Assembly (NCBI GenBank): GCA_958405565.1
Contig: CATYEN010000013.1
Span: forward strand, 1-47,159
Source of the DNA: an uncultured Collinsella sp.
GTDB taxonomy: Bacteria > Actinomycetota > Coriobacteriia > Coriobacteriales > Coriobacteriaceae
Direction of reading: 5' to 3'
Length of the DNA stretch: 47,159 nt
A program made the position numbers and the translations under genes. The first letter of the stretch is position 1. Each line of letters starts with the position of its first letter. A model generated the notes under the pieces. The model saw nothing but the letters and a program-made list of their open reading frames with translations, was not told where the DNA came from and did not search any database. Shown here in pieces: positions 24,811 to 33,812 of the stretch.

Positions 24811-25714
24811 ACTCACCAGCGAGCAGAGACTCTCGCGCGCCATCGACATCATGGAGGCCCTCTACGCCGCCGGCGAGAGCGGCATGACACGAACCGAGAT
24901 TTGCAGTCGCTTTGACATCACGGGGGTGTCGCTCGGCGAGATTCTCGAGATCGTCTCGACGCTCGCGGACCGAGAATCGGGCGCGCGCATCATCTGCGAA
25001 TGCCACGGCGAGCGTGTGGTCCTCACCGGTGACGCCGGGCGTGTGCTACCGCTGCGCCTGAGTGCCGCCGAGGGCGCTGTGCTCAACCACGAACTAGAAT
25101 CGTTGGGGATCGAGCCCCAGGCGGCGGCTCGGATCCGACATGCTCTTCTACCCGAAGAGCTCGGCTATAACCAGCGCGTCTTTGACACCGTCAACCACGG
25201 GTCGCACTGGCAGCAGCTGAGCTGCGCCATTCAGGACGGCGTTCGCTGCCGTATCTCATATCGTTCGATGGACGATGCACGGCCACGCGAGCGTCTGGTC
25301 GACCCCTTGCGCATTACGGCAAACGGCGACCAAACATACCTGATTGCCTGGGACATCGCAGTCGATGAGCAGCGCACCTATCGCATGGATAAAATCGAGG
25401 GACTCACCTTGACGGAAGACTCCGTCGTGCCTCACGCACCGGACGTTGCATCCCTCCACGATTCCCTTGCCCGGACGCAGCGTAGCGCAAAGCTCTTGAT
25501 GCCATTCGATATGGCGGAGCATCTGGACTGGTCCGGCATCACCCTCATCGAGCGCAGCGAGGCAGACATGGCAACGGTAACCGTGCATTACGGCTCCGAG
25601 CGTTGGCTACTGAGCCAGATAATCGCAGCGGGCGGAGCCATCCGCATCTTGGATGACCCCACCCTGTCAAAGCGTCTGTGCGATATGGCAAAAACCCTCG
25701 TCTGTCCGCTTTAG
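24797..25714 (+). CDS. pafC: PafC-like WYL-domain transcriptional regulator
   Basis: 305 residues, overlapping the end of the PafB-like gene. An N-terminal HTH-like region (about 8-80, RLSRAIDIMEALYAAGESGMTRTEI) precedes a WYL domain (about 145-205, CRISYRSMDDARPRERLVDPLRI...YLIAWD) and a WCX-like tail. The two proteins probably act as a heteromer, as in other actinobacteria. The 3' end overlaps the convergent dinG by 4 bp with no room for a terminator. Confidence 0.8.
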   Translation: MPVRKLTSEQRLSRAIDIMEALYAAGESGMTRTEICSRFDITGVSLGEILEIVSTLADRESGARIICECHGERVVLTGDAGRVLPLRLSAAEGAVLNHELESLGIEPQAAARIRHALLPEELGYNQRVFDTVNHGSHWQQLSCAIQDGVRCRISYRSMDDARPRERLVDPLRITANGDQTYLIAWDIAVDEQRTYRMDKIEGLTLTEDSVVPHAPDVASLHDSLARTQRSAKLLMPFDMAEHLDWSGITLIERSEADMATVTVHYGSERWLLSQIIAAGGAIRILDDPTLSKRLCDMAKTLVCPL

Positions 25715-28605
25715 TGTCGCCGCTCGTGGCGTGCGCGCCACAGTTGCAGATAGTGACCGATCTGCGCCGATTCGATGCGCTGGTAGGAGCTCGTGGGCAG
25801 CGACGTTAAGAACTTCTTTCCGTAGCCCTTCGTCACCAGGCGCGGGTCGGCCAGAATCAGCACGCCGCAGTCGGTCGACGAGCGGATAAGGCGGCCGGCC
25901 GCCTGCTTGACCTCGAGCACCGCCTCGGGCAGCGAATAGCGCGCCCAAGCGCGGTCTTCGCGCAGGTTGCGCTCGCACGAGAGCGGGTCCGTGGGGCTCG
26001 AGAACGGCAGCTTGGGAATGATGACGCAGCGCAGCGTCTCGCCGCTGGCGTCAAACCCCTCCCAGAAGGCCTTAAGCGCAAAAAGCGACGAGGTTGGCTC
26101 GTTGATAAACCGGTCGCGTAGGCGACGAGGAGATGAGTTGCGCTGCTGGCAGTTGAGCTCCAGACCCGCACGGGCCATCTTGGGCTCAACGCGGGCGTAC
26201 AGGTCTTCCATGTCGCGCCGATTGGTGAACAACGTGAGCACCGATCCGCCCATGGCAAGATGGGCGTCGACCAGCACGCGCTCGAGCGCCGTAAGATAGC
26301 TCTCACGATCGCGCGGATCGGGGATATCGCCCGCAACGACTACAGCCATGTTCGAATCGAAGTCGTAGCTCGAGTCCAAGTGCAGCGATGAGGATGTTGA
26401 AGCACCGATGCGATCGAGGCCGACCGCGTGGTTAAAGTGCTCAAAGCTTTTGGACACCGTCATGGTCGCCGAGGCAAAGATAGCCGTGTGAACCTCGGGC
26501 AGCCACTCGGTTGCCAAGGCCTCGCCAATATCGATGCGCTCTGCGGTCATCGACTCTCCGCCGGCACGCAGTCTGCGATTGACCTGTAGCGAATACACGT
26601 AGTGTTCATCGGTGCCATCAATGATGAGTTTGAGGTTCTCGGCCAGCTCGTGCAGGCGGCGCGAGATATCACCCAGGTCGACAACAACCTCGGGCTTGTC
26701 GGCGGCGACGGCTTGCACCAGCGCGTCGACGCTCTTGTCAGCTTGTTCCAATGCGTCGATGGCAGCGTAGGCCGACTGTAAGAAATCATGCCAGTCGTCA
26801 GATTCGCGCAGCTCGGGGCCAATCCATAGATTGGCATTGTCATAACCCCCACGGGCACGGCGGCCGAGCTCGCGAACGCCATCGAACACGTCGGCGATCG
26901 CCATGCTCGCGCGCGCAACCGTCGACGTCGCCTTGGCAGTAAGGCCCAGATAGAGCGTAGAGCCCTCGGAGGTTGCCAAATCACGGGAAACCTGGCTTAG
27001 CGCGCCGGTGCTCGAGCCACCCAGGCGCTCAAACAGAACGCGTGATTCGTCCGCCGACACCACGCGCGCCCACTGGCGGCGCGCCTCGCGCTCGATGGAA
27101 TGGGCCTCGTCGATTACCCAATGACGAATCGGAGGCAAAATCCTGCCCTCGGCCGCGACATTGCGGAACAGCAGGGAATGGTTGGTAACCACCACATCGG
27201 CATGCGCCGCACGACGGCGAGCGCCGTGGACCAAACATTTATCAGGAAAAAACGGGCAGAGGCGACGAGCACACTCGCGCGAGGCCGTCGTAAAGTCGGG
27301 ACGGTTGACGCTGCGCCACCGAATGCCGAGCGAGTCGAGGTCGCCATCGGCTGATTGGCAGACGTACGCCATAATGACCGCGACCGCCGTGAGCGTGTCC
27401 GCCGGATCGCGCTTGGTGGTAATCTCGACCTGGCCGCGGCTCATGCGCTCAAGCTTGCGCAGGCACGGATAGTGGTCATACCCCTTGAGAGCGCAAAATG
27501 ACAGACCACCGTCCAGTTGCTCGGCAAGTTTTGGCAGCTCATGGTACATGAGCTGGTCGGCAAGATTGTTCGATTTGGTCGCAATACCAACCGTGATGTT
27601 GTTACGGCGTGCTGCCTCGGCAAAAGGCACCAGATAGGCCATCGATTTGCCGACGCCTGTGCCTGCCTCAATTACTCGATGAGTGCCCGTGACCAGCGCA
27701 TCGCGAACCTCGAGCGCCATCGCGATCTGCTCATCACGCGGCTCGTAGGTGGGATACATGCGATTGACCAGGCCACCTGGCGCATAGTCTGCCTCAATCT
27801 CCTCACGCTTCGGCATCTTGAGAACCGGCAGTTCATCGGCGTCCACCCGATCGTCGGCGCGATCGGCCTTGAGAACGTCAGCACGAGCGGCGCTGAGAGA
27901 GAAGATAGAACCAGGGTTCTGCCCTGCCAAGAATGAGAAGATAGGACGATAGGACCAAGGCACGTCCGGATGCATGTCGGCTAGGCGCGCCATGAGGCCC
28001 TGGGGCAAGTCGGTGAGCGCCACGAGCAACACGCGCCATACGCCACACAGGGCGTCGACGTCGGCATTGGCACGGTGTGATACCGAATCGCAGCCAAACA
28101 GATCGGCCATAAAAGACAGCTTGTGCGAGGCCAGGCGCGGAAGCGCGATGCGCGACAGCGCCAGCGAATCAATCCAAATATCGCTCACGTTAACGCCGCC
28201 TTTGACCGACTCGATAAACGAGCGGTCGAACGTGGCGTTGTGTGCGATCACCGGGCAGCCACCGACAAAATCGGCGAGAGCGGCGACGGCCTCAACCGCC
28301 GACGGGGCATCTGCCACATCGGCATTTGTAATGCTCGTGAGCTCGGTAATCTCGGAGGGAATCAGCTGCTTGGGATGCACGAAGGTATCGAAGCGGTCGA
28401 TGACCTCGCGGCCCGAAAGACGGGCCGCCGAGATCTCGATCAGTTCATTGTCCTGCACCGAAAGACCCGTGGTCTCGGTATCGAGGACAATCACATCTTC
28501 CTCGATAAGGCCGAAGGACTGCGTTTTGGCGCGGTCGGCAAGCGTGGCATAGGAGTCGATGACAAACTGCGGCGTTCCCGACGAAACCGCGTCCTCGATT
28601 AGCAT
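25711..28605 (-). CDS. dinG: DinG-type helicase fused to a DnaQ-type exonuclease
   Basis: 964 residues. An N-terminal DEDDh exonuclease (about 30-200) shows LDTETTGL, AHNATFDRSF and SHRANADVDAL. A superfamily 2 XPD-like helicase follows with Walker A (EAGTGVGKSM), the DEAH box VIDEAHSIE and C-terminal motif DASGETLRCVIIPKLPF. Four Cys (HYPCL, RECARRLC, DKC) form the expected 4Fe-4S site. It probably unwinds damaged, recombining or R-loop DNA 5' to 3' while trimming ends. The ATG overlaps the end of ddl. Adjacent to the DNA-damage regulators, which is suggestive. Confidence 0.95.
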   Translation of the reverse strand: MLIEDAVSSGTPQFVIDSYATLADRAKTQSFGLIEEDVIVLDTETTGLSVQDNELIEISAARLSGREVIDRFDTFVHPKQLIPSEITELTSITNADVADAPSAVEAVAALADFVGGCPVIAHNATFDRSFIESVKGGVNVSDIWIDSLALSRIALPRLASHKLSFMADLFGCDSVSHRANADVDALCGVWRVLLVALTDLPQGLMARLADMHPDVPWSYRPIFSFLAGQNPGSIFSLSAARADVLKADRADDRVDADELPVLKMPKREEIEADYAPGGLVNRMYPTYEPRDEQIAMALEVRDALVTGTHRVIEAGTGVGKSMAYLVPFAEAARRNNITVGIATKSNNLADQLMYHELPKLAEQLDGGLSFCALKGYDHYPCLRKLERMSRGQVEITTKRDPADTLTAVAVIMAYVCQSADGDLDSLGIRWRSVNRPDFTTASRECARRLCPFFPDKCLVHGARRRAAHADVVVTNHSLLFRNVAAEGRILPPIRHWVIDEAHSIEREARRQWARVVSADESRVLFERLGGSSTGALSQVSRDLATSEGSTLYLGLTAKATSTVARASMAIADVFDGVRELGRRARGGYDNANLWIGPELRESDDWHDFLQSAYAAIDALEQADKSVDALVQAVAADKPEVVVDLGDISRRLHELAENLKLIIDGTDEHYVYSLQVNRRLRAGGESMTAERIDIGEALATEWLPEVHTAIFASATMTVSKSFEHFNHAVGLDRIGASTSSSLHLDSSYDFDSNMAVVVAGDIPDPRDRESYLTALERVLVDAHLAMGGSVLTLFTNRRDMEDLYARVEPKMARAGLELNCQQRNSSPRRLRDRFINEPTSSLFALKAFWEGFDASGETLRCVIIPKLPFSSPTDPLSCERNLREDRAWARYSLPEAVLEVKQAAGRLIRSSTDCGVLILADPRLVTKGYGKKFLTSLPTSSYQRIESAQIGHYLQLWRARHERRH

Positions 28606-29564
28606 GCAATGCCCGCTCGACGAAGGCCCATACGGATCAGGCTGTCACAGACCTGCGGGAACGTCATGTCGTCGGTGTGGCGGATCTCATCCGGATACAG
28701 CGACGTATCGGTCATGCCGGGAATGGTATTGGTCTCGAGGATAACGGGGCCGTCCTCGCTCACAATAAAGTCGCTGCGCGAGATACCCAGGCAACCGAGG
28801 GCCTTGTGAGCGGCACAGGCAAGTTCCTGAGCGCGAGCGTAATTCTCGGGTGAAATCTGCGCCGGAATGCGATGGATATCCGTAGGGTCGACATACTTCA
28901 CGTCCAGATCGTAGAACTCGCAGTCCTCGGGCTTACGAATCTCGACAATCGGCAGGGCGCGCACGTCATCTTCGCCGTATACGCCGACGGTGATCTCGGT
29001 ACCCTCGATGCACTTCTCGACCAGCACTTTGTCGCCGTACTCAAACGCCTTGGCGATTGCCGCGGGCAGCTCGGAGGGCTCATGGACCAGGGAAATGCCA
29101 TAGCTGGAACCGTTGACGGCCGGCTTCACAAAGCAGCGCTCGCCACAAACCTCGACGATATGATCGATATCGACTTCATCGCCCACCTCGAGCGCAAGGC
29201 CGGGGGCAATGGGAATGCCCGCCTTGGCGTATAGGAGCTTAGAGACCTCCTTGTCGGCACCGCAGGCGCTGGCAAGTACGCCCGAGGCCGTGTAGGGGAT
29301 ACCCAGGGTCTCCATGGCACCCTGCATGGCGCCATCCTCACCGCCGGCGCCGTGCATGGCGATAAATGCCACATCGAATCCGCCGGTCGCCATGGTTACC
29401 ATAAAGTCATCAGCGGCCGTGTCAAGCAGCTCCACCGAGGTGTAGCCGGCTTCCTTCAGTGCCACCACAACGTTCTTTCCAGAATCGAGCGAGATCTCGC
29501 GCTCGGCGGAATGACCGCCCGCCAAGACCGCTACGTGCATGTTCTCTAGGCTTTTACCCGGCAT
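28599..29564 (-). CDS. ddl: D-alanine--D-alanine ligase
   Basis: 321 residues, an ATP-grasp ligase that makes D-Ala-D-Ala for peptidoglycan. LAGGHSAEREISL, MHGAGGEDGAMQG, FVKPAVNGSSYGIS and the C-terminal VILETNTIPGMT are present. Length is normal. GAGGAGG precedes the ATG. Its 3' end overlaps dinG by 7 bp. It diverges from rlmN with about 85 bp between them. Confidence 0.97.
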   Translation of the reverse strand: MPGKSLENMHVAVLAGGHSAEREISLDSGKNVVVALKEAGYTSVELLDTAADDFMVTMATGGFDVAFIAMHGAGGEDGAMQGAMETLGIPYTASGVLASACGADKEVSKLLYAKAGIPIAPGLALEVGDEVDIDHIVEVCGERCFVKPAVNGSSYGISLVHEPSELPAAIAKAFEYGDKVLVEKCIEGTEITVGVYGEDDVRALPIVEIRKPEDCEFYDLDVKYVDPTDIHRIPAQISPENYARAQELACAAHKALGCLGISRSDFIVSEDGPVILETNTIPGMTDTSLYPDEIRHTDDMTFPQVCDSLIRMGLRRAGIAC

Positions 29565-29649
29565 GGGCAGACTCCTCCTCTATAATTTCTGCAGCTGATA
29601 CCATATTGTAGCGATACCCTCTACGTTTCCCCAAAATCGAAAGGCTTCC

Positions 29650-30702
29650 ATGAATCCCAGGACTAAATCTCAGGACATTCGCGACTTGAGCCAAAACGAT
29701 ATTCGCGAGCTCGTGGCCGAACTTGGCCAGCCCGCCTTCCGCGCGAAGCAGCTCATCGAATGGGTCTTTGAGAAGAACGTTTGTTCGTTTGACGATATGA
29801 CCAACCTTCCCAAGGCTTTCCGTGAGCAGCTTAAAGAGGCTTTTGCCTTTGATACGCCGACTGAACTCACCAAGCAGGTTTCCAAAGATGGCTCGCGCAA
29901 GTATCTGCTCGAGTACCACGATGGCATTTCCGTCGAGACTGTCGGCATGCCCCGTCGCAACAAGCTTTCCGTCTGCGTTTCCACCCAGGCAGGCTGCGGC
30001 ATGGGCTGCGCCTTTTGCGCTACCGGTCTCAACGGCCTCAAGCGCTCTCTGACCGCTCAAGAAATCGTCGACCAGGTGCTTCATGTATCCAACGACTTTG
30101 GCGAGCGTGCCACAAGCGTTGTCTTCATGGGCCAGGGCGAGCCGTTTGCCAACTACGACGAGGTTCTCAAGGCACTGCGTATCCTCAATGACCCCGATGG
30201 CATCAGTATCGGCGCTCGTCACCTCACCGTCTCTACCAGCGGCGTTATTCCCGGTATTCGCAAATTTGCCGATATCCCCGAGCAGTTCACTCTTGCCGTT
30301 TCCCTGCATTCCGCCATCCAGTCGACGCGCAATAAGCTCATGCCCGGTGTCAAGAAGTACACGCTGCTTCGCCTTCACGAAGCGCTTCAGCTCTACACCG
30401 AGAAGACTGGCCGCCGCCCGACCTATGAGTATGCCATGATTGAAGGCGTCAACGATACGAATCCCGAGATGCAGGCACTCTGCGACTTCTGCGAGGGAAC
30501 GCTGTGCCACGTTAACCTGATTCAACTTAACGACATCGAGGGCAGCCCGCTCAAGCCGTCGCCGATTCATAAGGTTGAGGATCTTCAGCGTCGTCTTGAG
30601 TCCCGTGGCATCGAGACCACGATTCGTAACTCCCGTGGTAACGATATTGACGCCGCTTGCGGACAGCTGAAACAGCGCTTCAAAGTTCAGAAGAACGCAT
30701 AG
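29650..30702 (+). CDS. rlmN: 23S rRNA (adenine-2503-C2)-methyltransferase
   Basis: 350 residues, a radical SAM enzyme that methylates A2503 of 23S rRNA and A37 of some tRNAs. The N-terminal region (RAKQLIEWVFEK) binds RNA. The iron-sulfur motif CGMGCAFC is intact, with the later Cys for the covalent intermediate expected near CHVNLIQLND/ AACGQL. Shine-Dalgarno AAAGG upstream. Monocistronic, followed by a parS-like site and a terminator. Confidence 0.97.
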   Translation: MNPRTKSQDIRDLSQNDIRELVAELGQPAFRAKQLIEWVFEKNVCSFDDMTNLPKAFREQLKEAFAFDTPTELTKQVSKDGSRKYLLEYHDGISVETVGMPRRNKLSVCVSTQAGCGMGCAFCATGLNGLKRSLTAQEIVDQVLHVSNDFGERATSVVFMGQGEPFANYDEVLKALRILNDPDGISIGARHLTVSTSGVIPGIRKFADIPEQFTLAVSLHSAIQSTRNKLMPGVKKYTLLRLHEALQLYTEKTGRRPTYEYAMIEGVNDTNPEMQALCDFCEGTLCHVNLIQLNDIEGSPLKPSPIHKVEDLQRRLESRGIETTIRNSRGNDIDAACGQLKQRFKVQKNA

Positions 30703-30720
30703 GGGAGTCGCACTCCAAAA

Positions 30721-30736
30721 CGTTTCATGTGAAACA
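30721..30736. promoter_or_regulatory. Probable parS site (degenerate)
   Basis: CGTTTCATGTGAAACA matches the parS consensus TGTTTCACGTGAAACA at 14 of 16 bases, directly after rlmN and about 2.2 kb from the main parS cluster. Confidence 0.65.
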
Positions 30737-30739
30737 TCG

Positions 30740-30776
30740 AACGGCACCGGTTGCAGGATATGCAACCGGTGCCGTT
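30740..30776 (+). terminator. rlmN terminator
   Basis: The perfect 16-bp arms AACGGCACCGGTTGCA and TGCAACCGGTGCCGTT with a 5-nt loop are followed by a short T-rich stretch. It lies 37 bp after the rlmN stop. Confidence 0.8.
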
Positions 30777-30837
30777 TCATTTATTGACCTCAATTTTGGA
30801 CCAGCTGCTACCTTTCCCATTTTTTACGGACAAAATA

Positions 30838-30873
30838 AGGGGCCCTTGTCTCATGAATCAGACAAGGGCCCCT
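30838..30873 (-). terminator. Terminator of the parAB operon
   Basis: The arms AGGGGCCCTTGTCT and AGACAAGGGCCCCT (14 bp) have an 8-nt loop and on the minus strand are followed by TATTTTG. It lies about 29 bp after the stop of the last minus-strand gene. Confidence 0.75.
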
Positions 30874-30901
30874 CAAAATATGCAGGGTAATTGTTAGGTA
30901 C

Positions 30902-31156
30902 CTAATAGCCTACATTTTCCCATTGGTTGCTAACCCAACCTTGATTAATCTTGGGATTCTTCGTTACCTGAGCAGTACGCATGGCAACATCTTCTGTCAT
31001 AACATCCATTTTCTTCTTAGACGTATCAACGATATCTTGCGCACCACGAAGCAAACGACCCCGAAGCTCATCGTCTGTCGCGATCTTATAGCCAGCAAAG
31101 GCACCAGCCGCGACAGTCGTCGCCAATGCAATCGCAGTAATAATCTTATTCCTCAT
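30902..31156 (-). CDS. Small membrane protein (YtxH-like), end of parAB operon
   Basis: 84 residues starting MRNKIITAIALATTV with AAGGAGG 6 bases upstream. A single N-terminal TM (about 4-21) is followed by a Lys/Asp-rich helix (DDELRGRLLRGAQDIVDTSKKK), like small YtxH-type proteins. Its start lies inside the end of parB (11-bp overlap), so it is translated with it. Function unknown. Confidence 0.65.
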   Translation of the reverse strand: MRNKIITAIALATTVAAGAFAGYKIATDDELRGRLLRGAQDIVDTSKKKMDVMTEDVAMRTAQVTKNPKINQGWVSNQWENVGY

Positions 31157-32051
31157 CTTGGCCTCCTTGATCAAACTGAATCATTTCACCAAGAATACGA
31201 GAGAGCTCTTCCTCGTCTTTAAACTCAATCTCAATCTTATTCTTTCCACGTGAGCTCTTCACGCGCACGTTAGTATTAAATACCTGACGAAGTACACGCG
31301 CAGCCTTTTTAAATGACTGAGGCGTTGCAGGCCTCGGCGTCTTAGGCGTCTCTCCGGCAGAAAACAATGGAGCAAGATTTTCTGTCGCTCTTACGGAAAG
31401 ACCCTCTGCAACAACCTTCTCTGCAAGTCGAACTCGAGCATCCTCATAGGGAACTGCAAGAATCGCACGTGCATGACCAGCAGTAAGTTTACCCTCAAAA
31501 ATCATCTGCTGAACTACTTCAGGGAGATCGAGAAGGCGCAGCGAGTTTGTAATTGCAGAGCGTGACTTGCTTACGGCCTTCGACAATGCCTCCTGGGTCA
31601 TACCGCTAGCATCGATGAGCTGGCGATAGCCCTTAGCCTCTTCGACGGGATTCAGATCAGAACGTTGAAGGTTTTCGATAAGAGCAAGAGCCAGCATCTC
31701 TTCATCATTAACATCTTTAATGATGACCGGCAGCTCCTCAAGACCAGCAAGCTTTGACGCCTGGTAACGACGCTCACCAGCGATGATCTCATAGCCATTT
31801 CCATGCTTGCGAACCAAGAGCGGCTGCAAAACGCCATGTTCTTGGATTGACTCGCTCAACTCGCGAAGTTCAGTTTCATTAAAGTGAATTCGCGGTTGAT
31901 TAGGGTTGGGAACGATATCCTCAATAGGTAGTTTTGTTTCAGATGCGGCATTTGAAGCAGATGCAGCAGAACCACCGGTCTCATACTCGGCCTCAGAGAC
32001 CAAAGCATTGAGTCCACGCCCCAATCCGCCACGTTTCTTTGCACTAGGCAC
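31146..32051 (-). CDS. parB: Chromosome-partitioning protein ParB
   Basis: 301 residues, the CTPase clamp that loads at parS and spreads along the origin region. ParB/Srx domain with LRELSESIQEHGVLQPL and ERRYQASKLAG; the GERRYQA part carries the CTP-binding arginines. The HTH (SKAVSKSRSAITNSLRLL) and the C-terminal dimerization region (about 245-295) are present. GTG start overlaps the parA stop. Base use is noticeably more AT-rich than flanking genes. Confidence 0.97.
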   Translation of the reverse strand: MPSAKKRGGLGRGLNALVSEAEYETGGSAASASNAASETKLPIEDIVPNPNQPRIHFNETELRELSESIQEHGVLQPLLVRKHGNGYEIIAGERRYQASKLAGLEELPVIIKDVNDEEMLALALIENLQRSDLNPVEEAKGYRQLIDASGMTQEALSKAVSKSRSAITNSLRLLDLPEVVQQMIFEGKLTAGHARAILAVPYEDARVRLAEKVVAEGLSVRATENLAPLFSAGETPKTPRPATPQSFKKAARVLRQVFNTNVRVKSSRGKNKIEIEFKDEEELSRILGEMIQFDQGGQDEE

Positions 32052-32844
32052 GCTTGATCACCTCTTTTGCAAGGTTCATATACGCTTTTGCACCCTTGTT
32101 TTGAGGTGCATAGGTAATTACCGGTTCTCCAAAAGACGGAGCTTCAGAGATTTTAACGGTACGGGGAATCAGCGTCTTAAACGCCTTATCACCAAAGTAC
32201 GATTGAACTTCCTCAACAACCTGATTCGACAAAGAAGTACGTGAGTCATACATGGTCATAAGCACGCCATAGGTGTCTAAGCCCTTGTTCAGACGTGATT
32301 TGACCATCTTCATTGACTCAAGCAGCTTCGTAACGCCCTCAAGTGCGTAATACTCACACTGGATTGGAATCAAAACGCTATCTGCTGCGGTCAAGGCATT
32401 GATAGTAAGCAGGCCGAGCGAAGGAGGACAGTCAATGAAAATAAAATCGAACTCGTCCTGAATCGGCTCAAGCAAATCTTTGAGGCGGGTTTCACGAGCA
32501 ATTGCGCTTACGAGCTCAATTTCGGCACCCGCAAGCTGAATCGTAGCTGGAATTACGAATACCTTTTTGCAATCTGTATCAAGAACAAGCGATTCTGCCG
32601 GCACATCATCCAACAATGCATCATAGATGCAGTGATCAAGGTCTTCTTTTTCAATTCCAAATCCACTGGTGCTGTTTCCCTGCGGATCAAAATCGACAAT
32701 CAGTGTCTTACGACCCTGCTCTCCCAGTGCTGCTGCAAGGTTTACAGCCGTCGTTGACTTACCGACGCCGCCTTTTTGATTGATGATTGCAATGATACGC
32801 GTGTCTTTTGTGCTCTTAGAACGCTTAACGTCGCGAAATCCCAC
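32044..32844 (-). CDS. parA: Chromosome-partitioning ATPase ParA (Soj)
   Basis: 266 residues, a deviant Walker ATPase (KGGVGKSTT at about 24-32) that moves ParB-parS complexes. Also IVDFDPQGNS, FIFIDCPPSLG and the C-terminal DNA-contacting Arg/Lys region. GTG start with AGGAGGG upstream. Located in the same operon as parB and the small membrane gene, with the parS cluster directly upstream. Confidence 0.97.
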   Translation of the reverse strand: MGFRDVKRSKSTKDTRIIAIINQKGGVGKSTTAVNLAAALGEQGRKTLIVDFDPQGNSTSGFGIEKEDLDHCIYDALLDDVPAESLVLDTDCKKVFVIPATIQLAGAEIELVSAIARETRLKDLLEPIQDEFDFIFIDCPPSLGLLTINALTAADSVLIPIQCEYYALEGVTKLLESMKMVKSRLNKGLDTYGVLMTMYDSRTSLSNQVVEEVQSYFGDKAFKTLIPRTVKISEAPSFGEPVITYAPQNKGAKAYMNLAKEVIKRA

Positions 32845-32883
32845 GGTCCCTCCTGGTGTGTATTAAAGCTGTCAGACGGAGGA

Positions 32884-32899
32884 TGTTTCACGTGAAACA
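32884..32899. promoter_or_regulatory. parS site 1 (perfect)
   Basis: TGTTTCACGTGAAACA, a perfect 16-bp palindrome within an 18-bp palindrome, in the parA-rsmG intergenic space. Confidence 0.97.
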
Positions 32900-32922
32900 T
32901 TCCGATTCGATATCAACCGCCA

Positions 32923-32938
32923 TGTTTCACGTGAAACA
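32923..32938. promoter_or_regulatory. parS site 2 (perfect)
   Basis: TGTTTCACGTGAAACA, 39 bp after site 1, same palindrome. Confidence 0.97.
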
Positions 32939-32961
32939 CTGCAAGTTGTTAGTATCCATTA

Positions 32962-32977
32962 TGTTTCACGTGAAACA
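32962..32977. promoter_or_regulatory. parS site 3 (perfect)
   Basis: TGTTTCACGTGAAACA, 39 bp after site 2 and just upstream of the rsmG stop region. The three sites are evenly spaced. Confidence 0.97.
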
Positions 32978-32978
32978 T

Positions 32979-33716
32979 CTAGGCAAGCGGATTCTTCTTT
33001 GCCATGCCATTTGCACGAGGCAATGAAACGGATGCTGGATGACTCTTTTTAAGAACAATGAACTCCCTGTGGCCCAAGCCCTCAGGCAAATCGATTGCGT
33101 CATTCAGAAGCAAAGTGAAGCCGCAAATCTTAGCTGCTGACATGCCGGAAGCAAGCTCCTCATCGGAAGGATTACCCTTGGTGATAACAAATAGCCCTCC
33201 GTCTTTGAGGAACGGAGCCGCATACTCAACAAGAATCGGTAGAGGAGCCAGTGCACGGGCGGTTACGACAGAGAACTGCTTCTTATGGCTTCGAGCATAT
33301 TCTTCAAGGCGATCATGAACCGCATGAGCATGTTTCAATCCAAGAGCATCAACAAAAGAATTGACAGCATCAACCTTCTTGCCAACGGAGTCAATATAAG
33401 TAGCTTTACGATGCGTGGTTATGGTTAAAGGAATACCAGGGAAGCCCGCACCTGTTCCCATGTCAAGCAAAGCTCCCTCAGGAGCCTTATTGATATAGGG
33501 GAGCAAAACAAGAGAGTCGAGGATATGAAGTACTGCAGCATCTTCTACGTTAAGAATACGGGTAAGATTGGTTGTCCTATTTGTTTCCAAAACCAAATCC
33601 AAATGCTGAATACATTTCCTCAGCTCAACATCAGTTACGCTCAAGGAATACTCTTTGCAATAGGAAGTTAGACGACCCAGCATCTCGTCAGCTTGCTGAT
33701 CAGTAAGTGCTAACAA
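32979..33716 (-). CDS. rsmG: 16S rRNA m7G527 methyltransferase
   Basis: About 245 residues. RsmG methylates G527 of 16S rRNA; loss gives low-level streptomycin resistance. The SAM-binding motif LLDMGTGAGFPGIPL is intact, followed by YIDSVGKKVDAV and ARALAPLPILVEY. The TTG at 33716 is preferred: GAAAGGAG lies 6 bases upstream, whereas the longer reading from 33764 begins inside the preceding terminator. Its 3' end abuts a parS site. Located in the usual oriC order. Confidence 0.92.
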   Translation of the reverse strand: MLALTDQQADEMLGRLTSYCKEYSLSVTDVELRKCIQHLDLVLETNRTTNLTRILNVEDAAVLHILDSLVLLPYINKAPEGALLDMGTGAGFPGIPLTITTHRKATYIDSVGKKVDAVNSFVDALGLKHAHAVHDRLEEYARSHKKQFSVVTARALAPLPILVEYAAPFLKDGGLFVITKGNPSDEELASGMSAAKICGFTLLLNDAIDLPEGLGHREFIVLKKSHPASVSLPRANGMAKKNPLA

Positions 33717-33762
33717 CGAAAGCTCCTTTCTGACAAAAATCAGTGTATCGAGAACTTTTGAC

Positions 33763-33794
33763 AAAAAAAGGGGACGTGGAAACCACGTCCCCTT
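33763..33794 (-). terminator. Terminator after khpB/jag
   Basis: AAGGGGACGTGG pairs with CCACGTCCCCTT around a short loop; on the minus strand it is followed by seven T. It separates the jag-yidC-rnpA-rpmH block from rsmG. Confidence 0.85.
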
Positions 33795-33812
33795 AGCATA
33801 AGCTCGAGTAGA

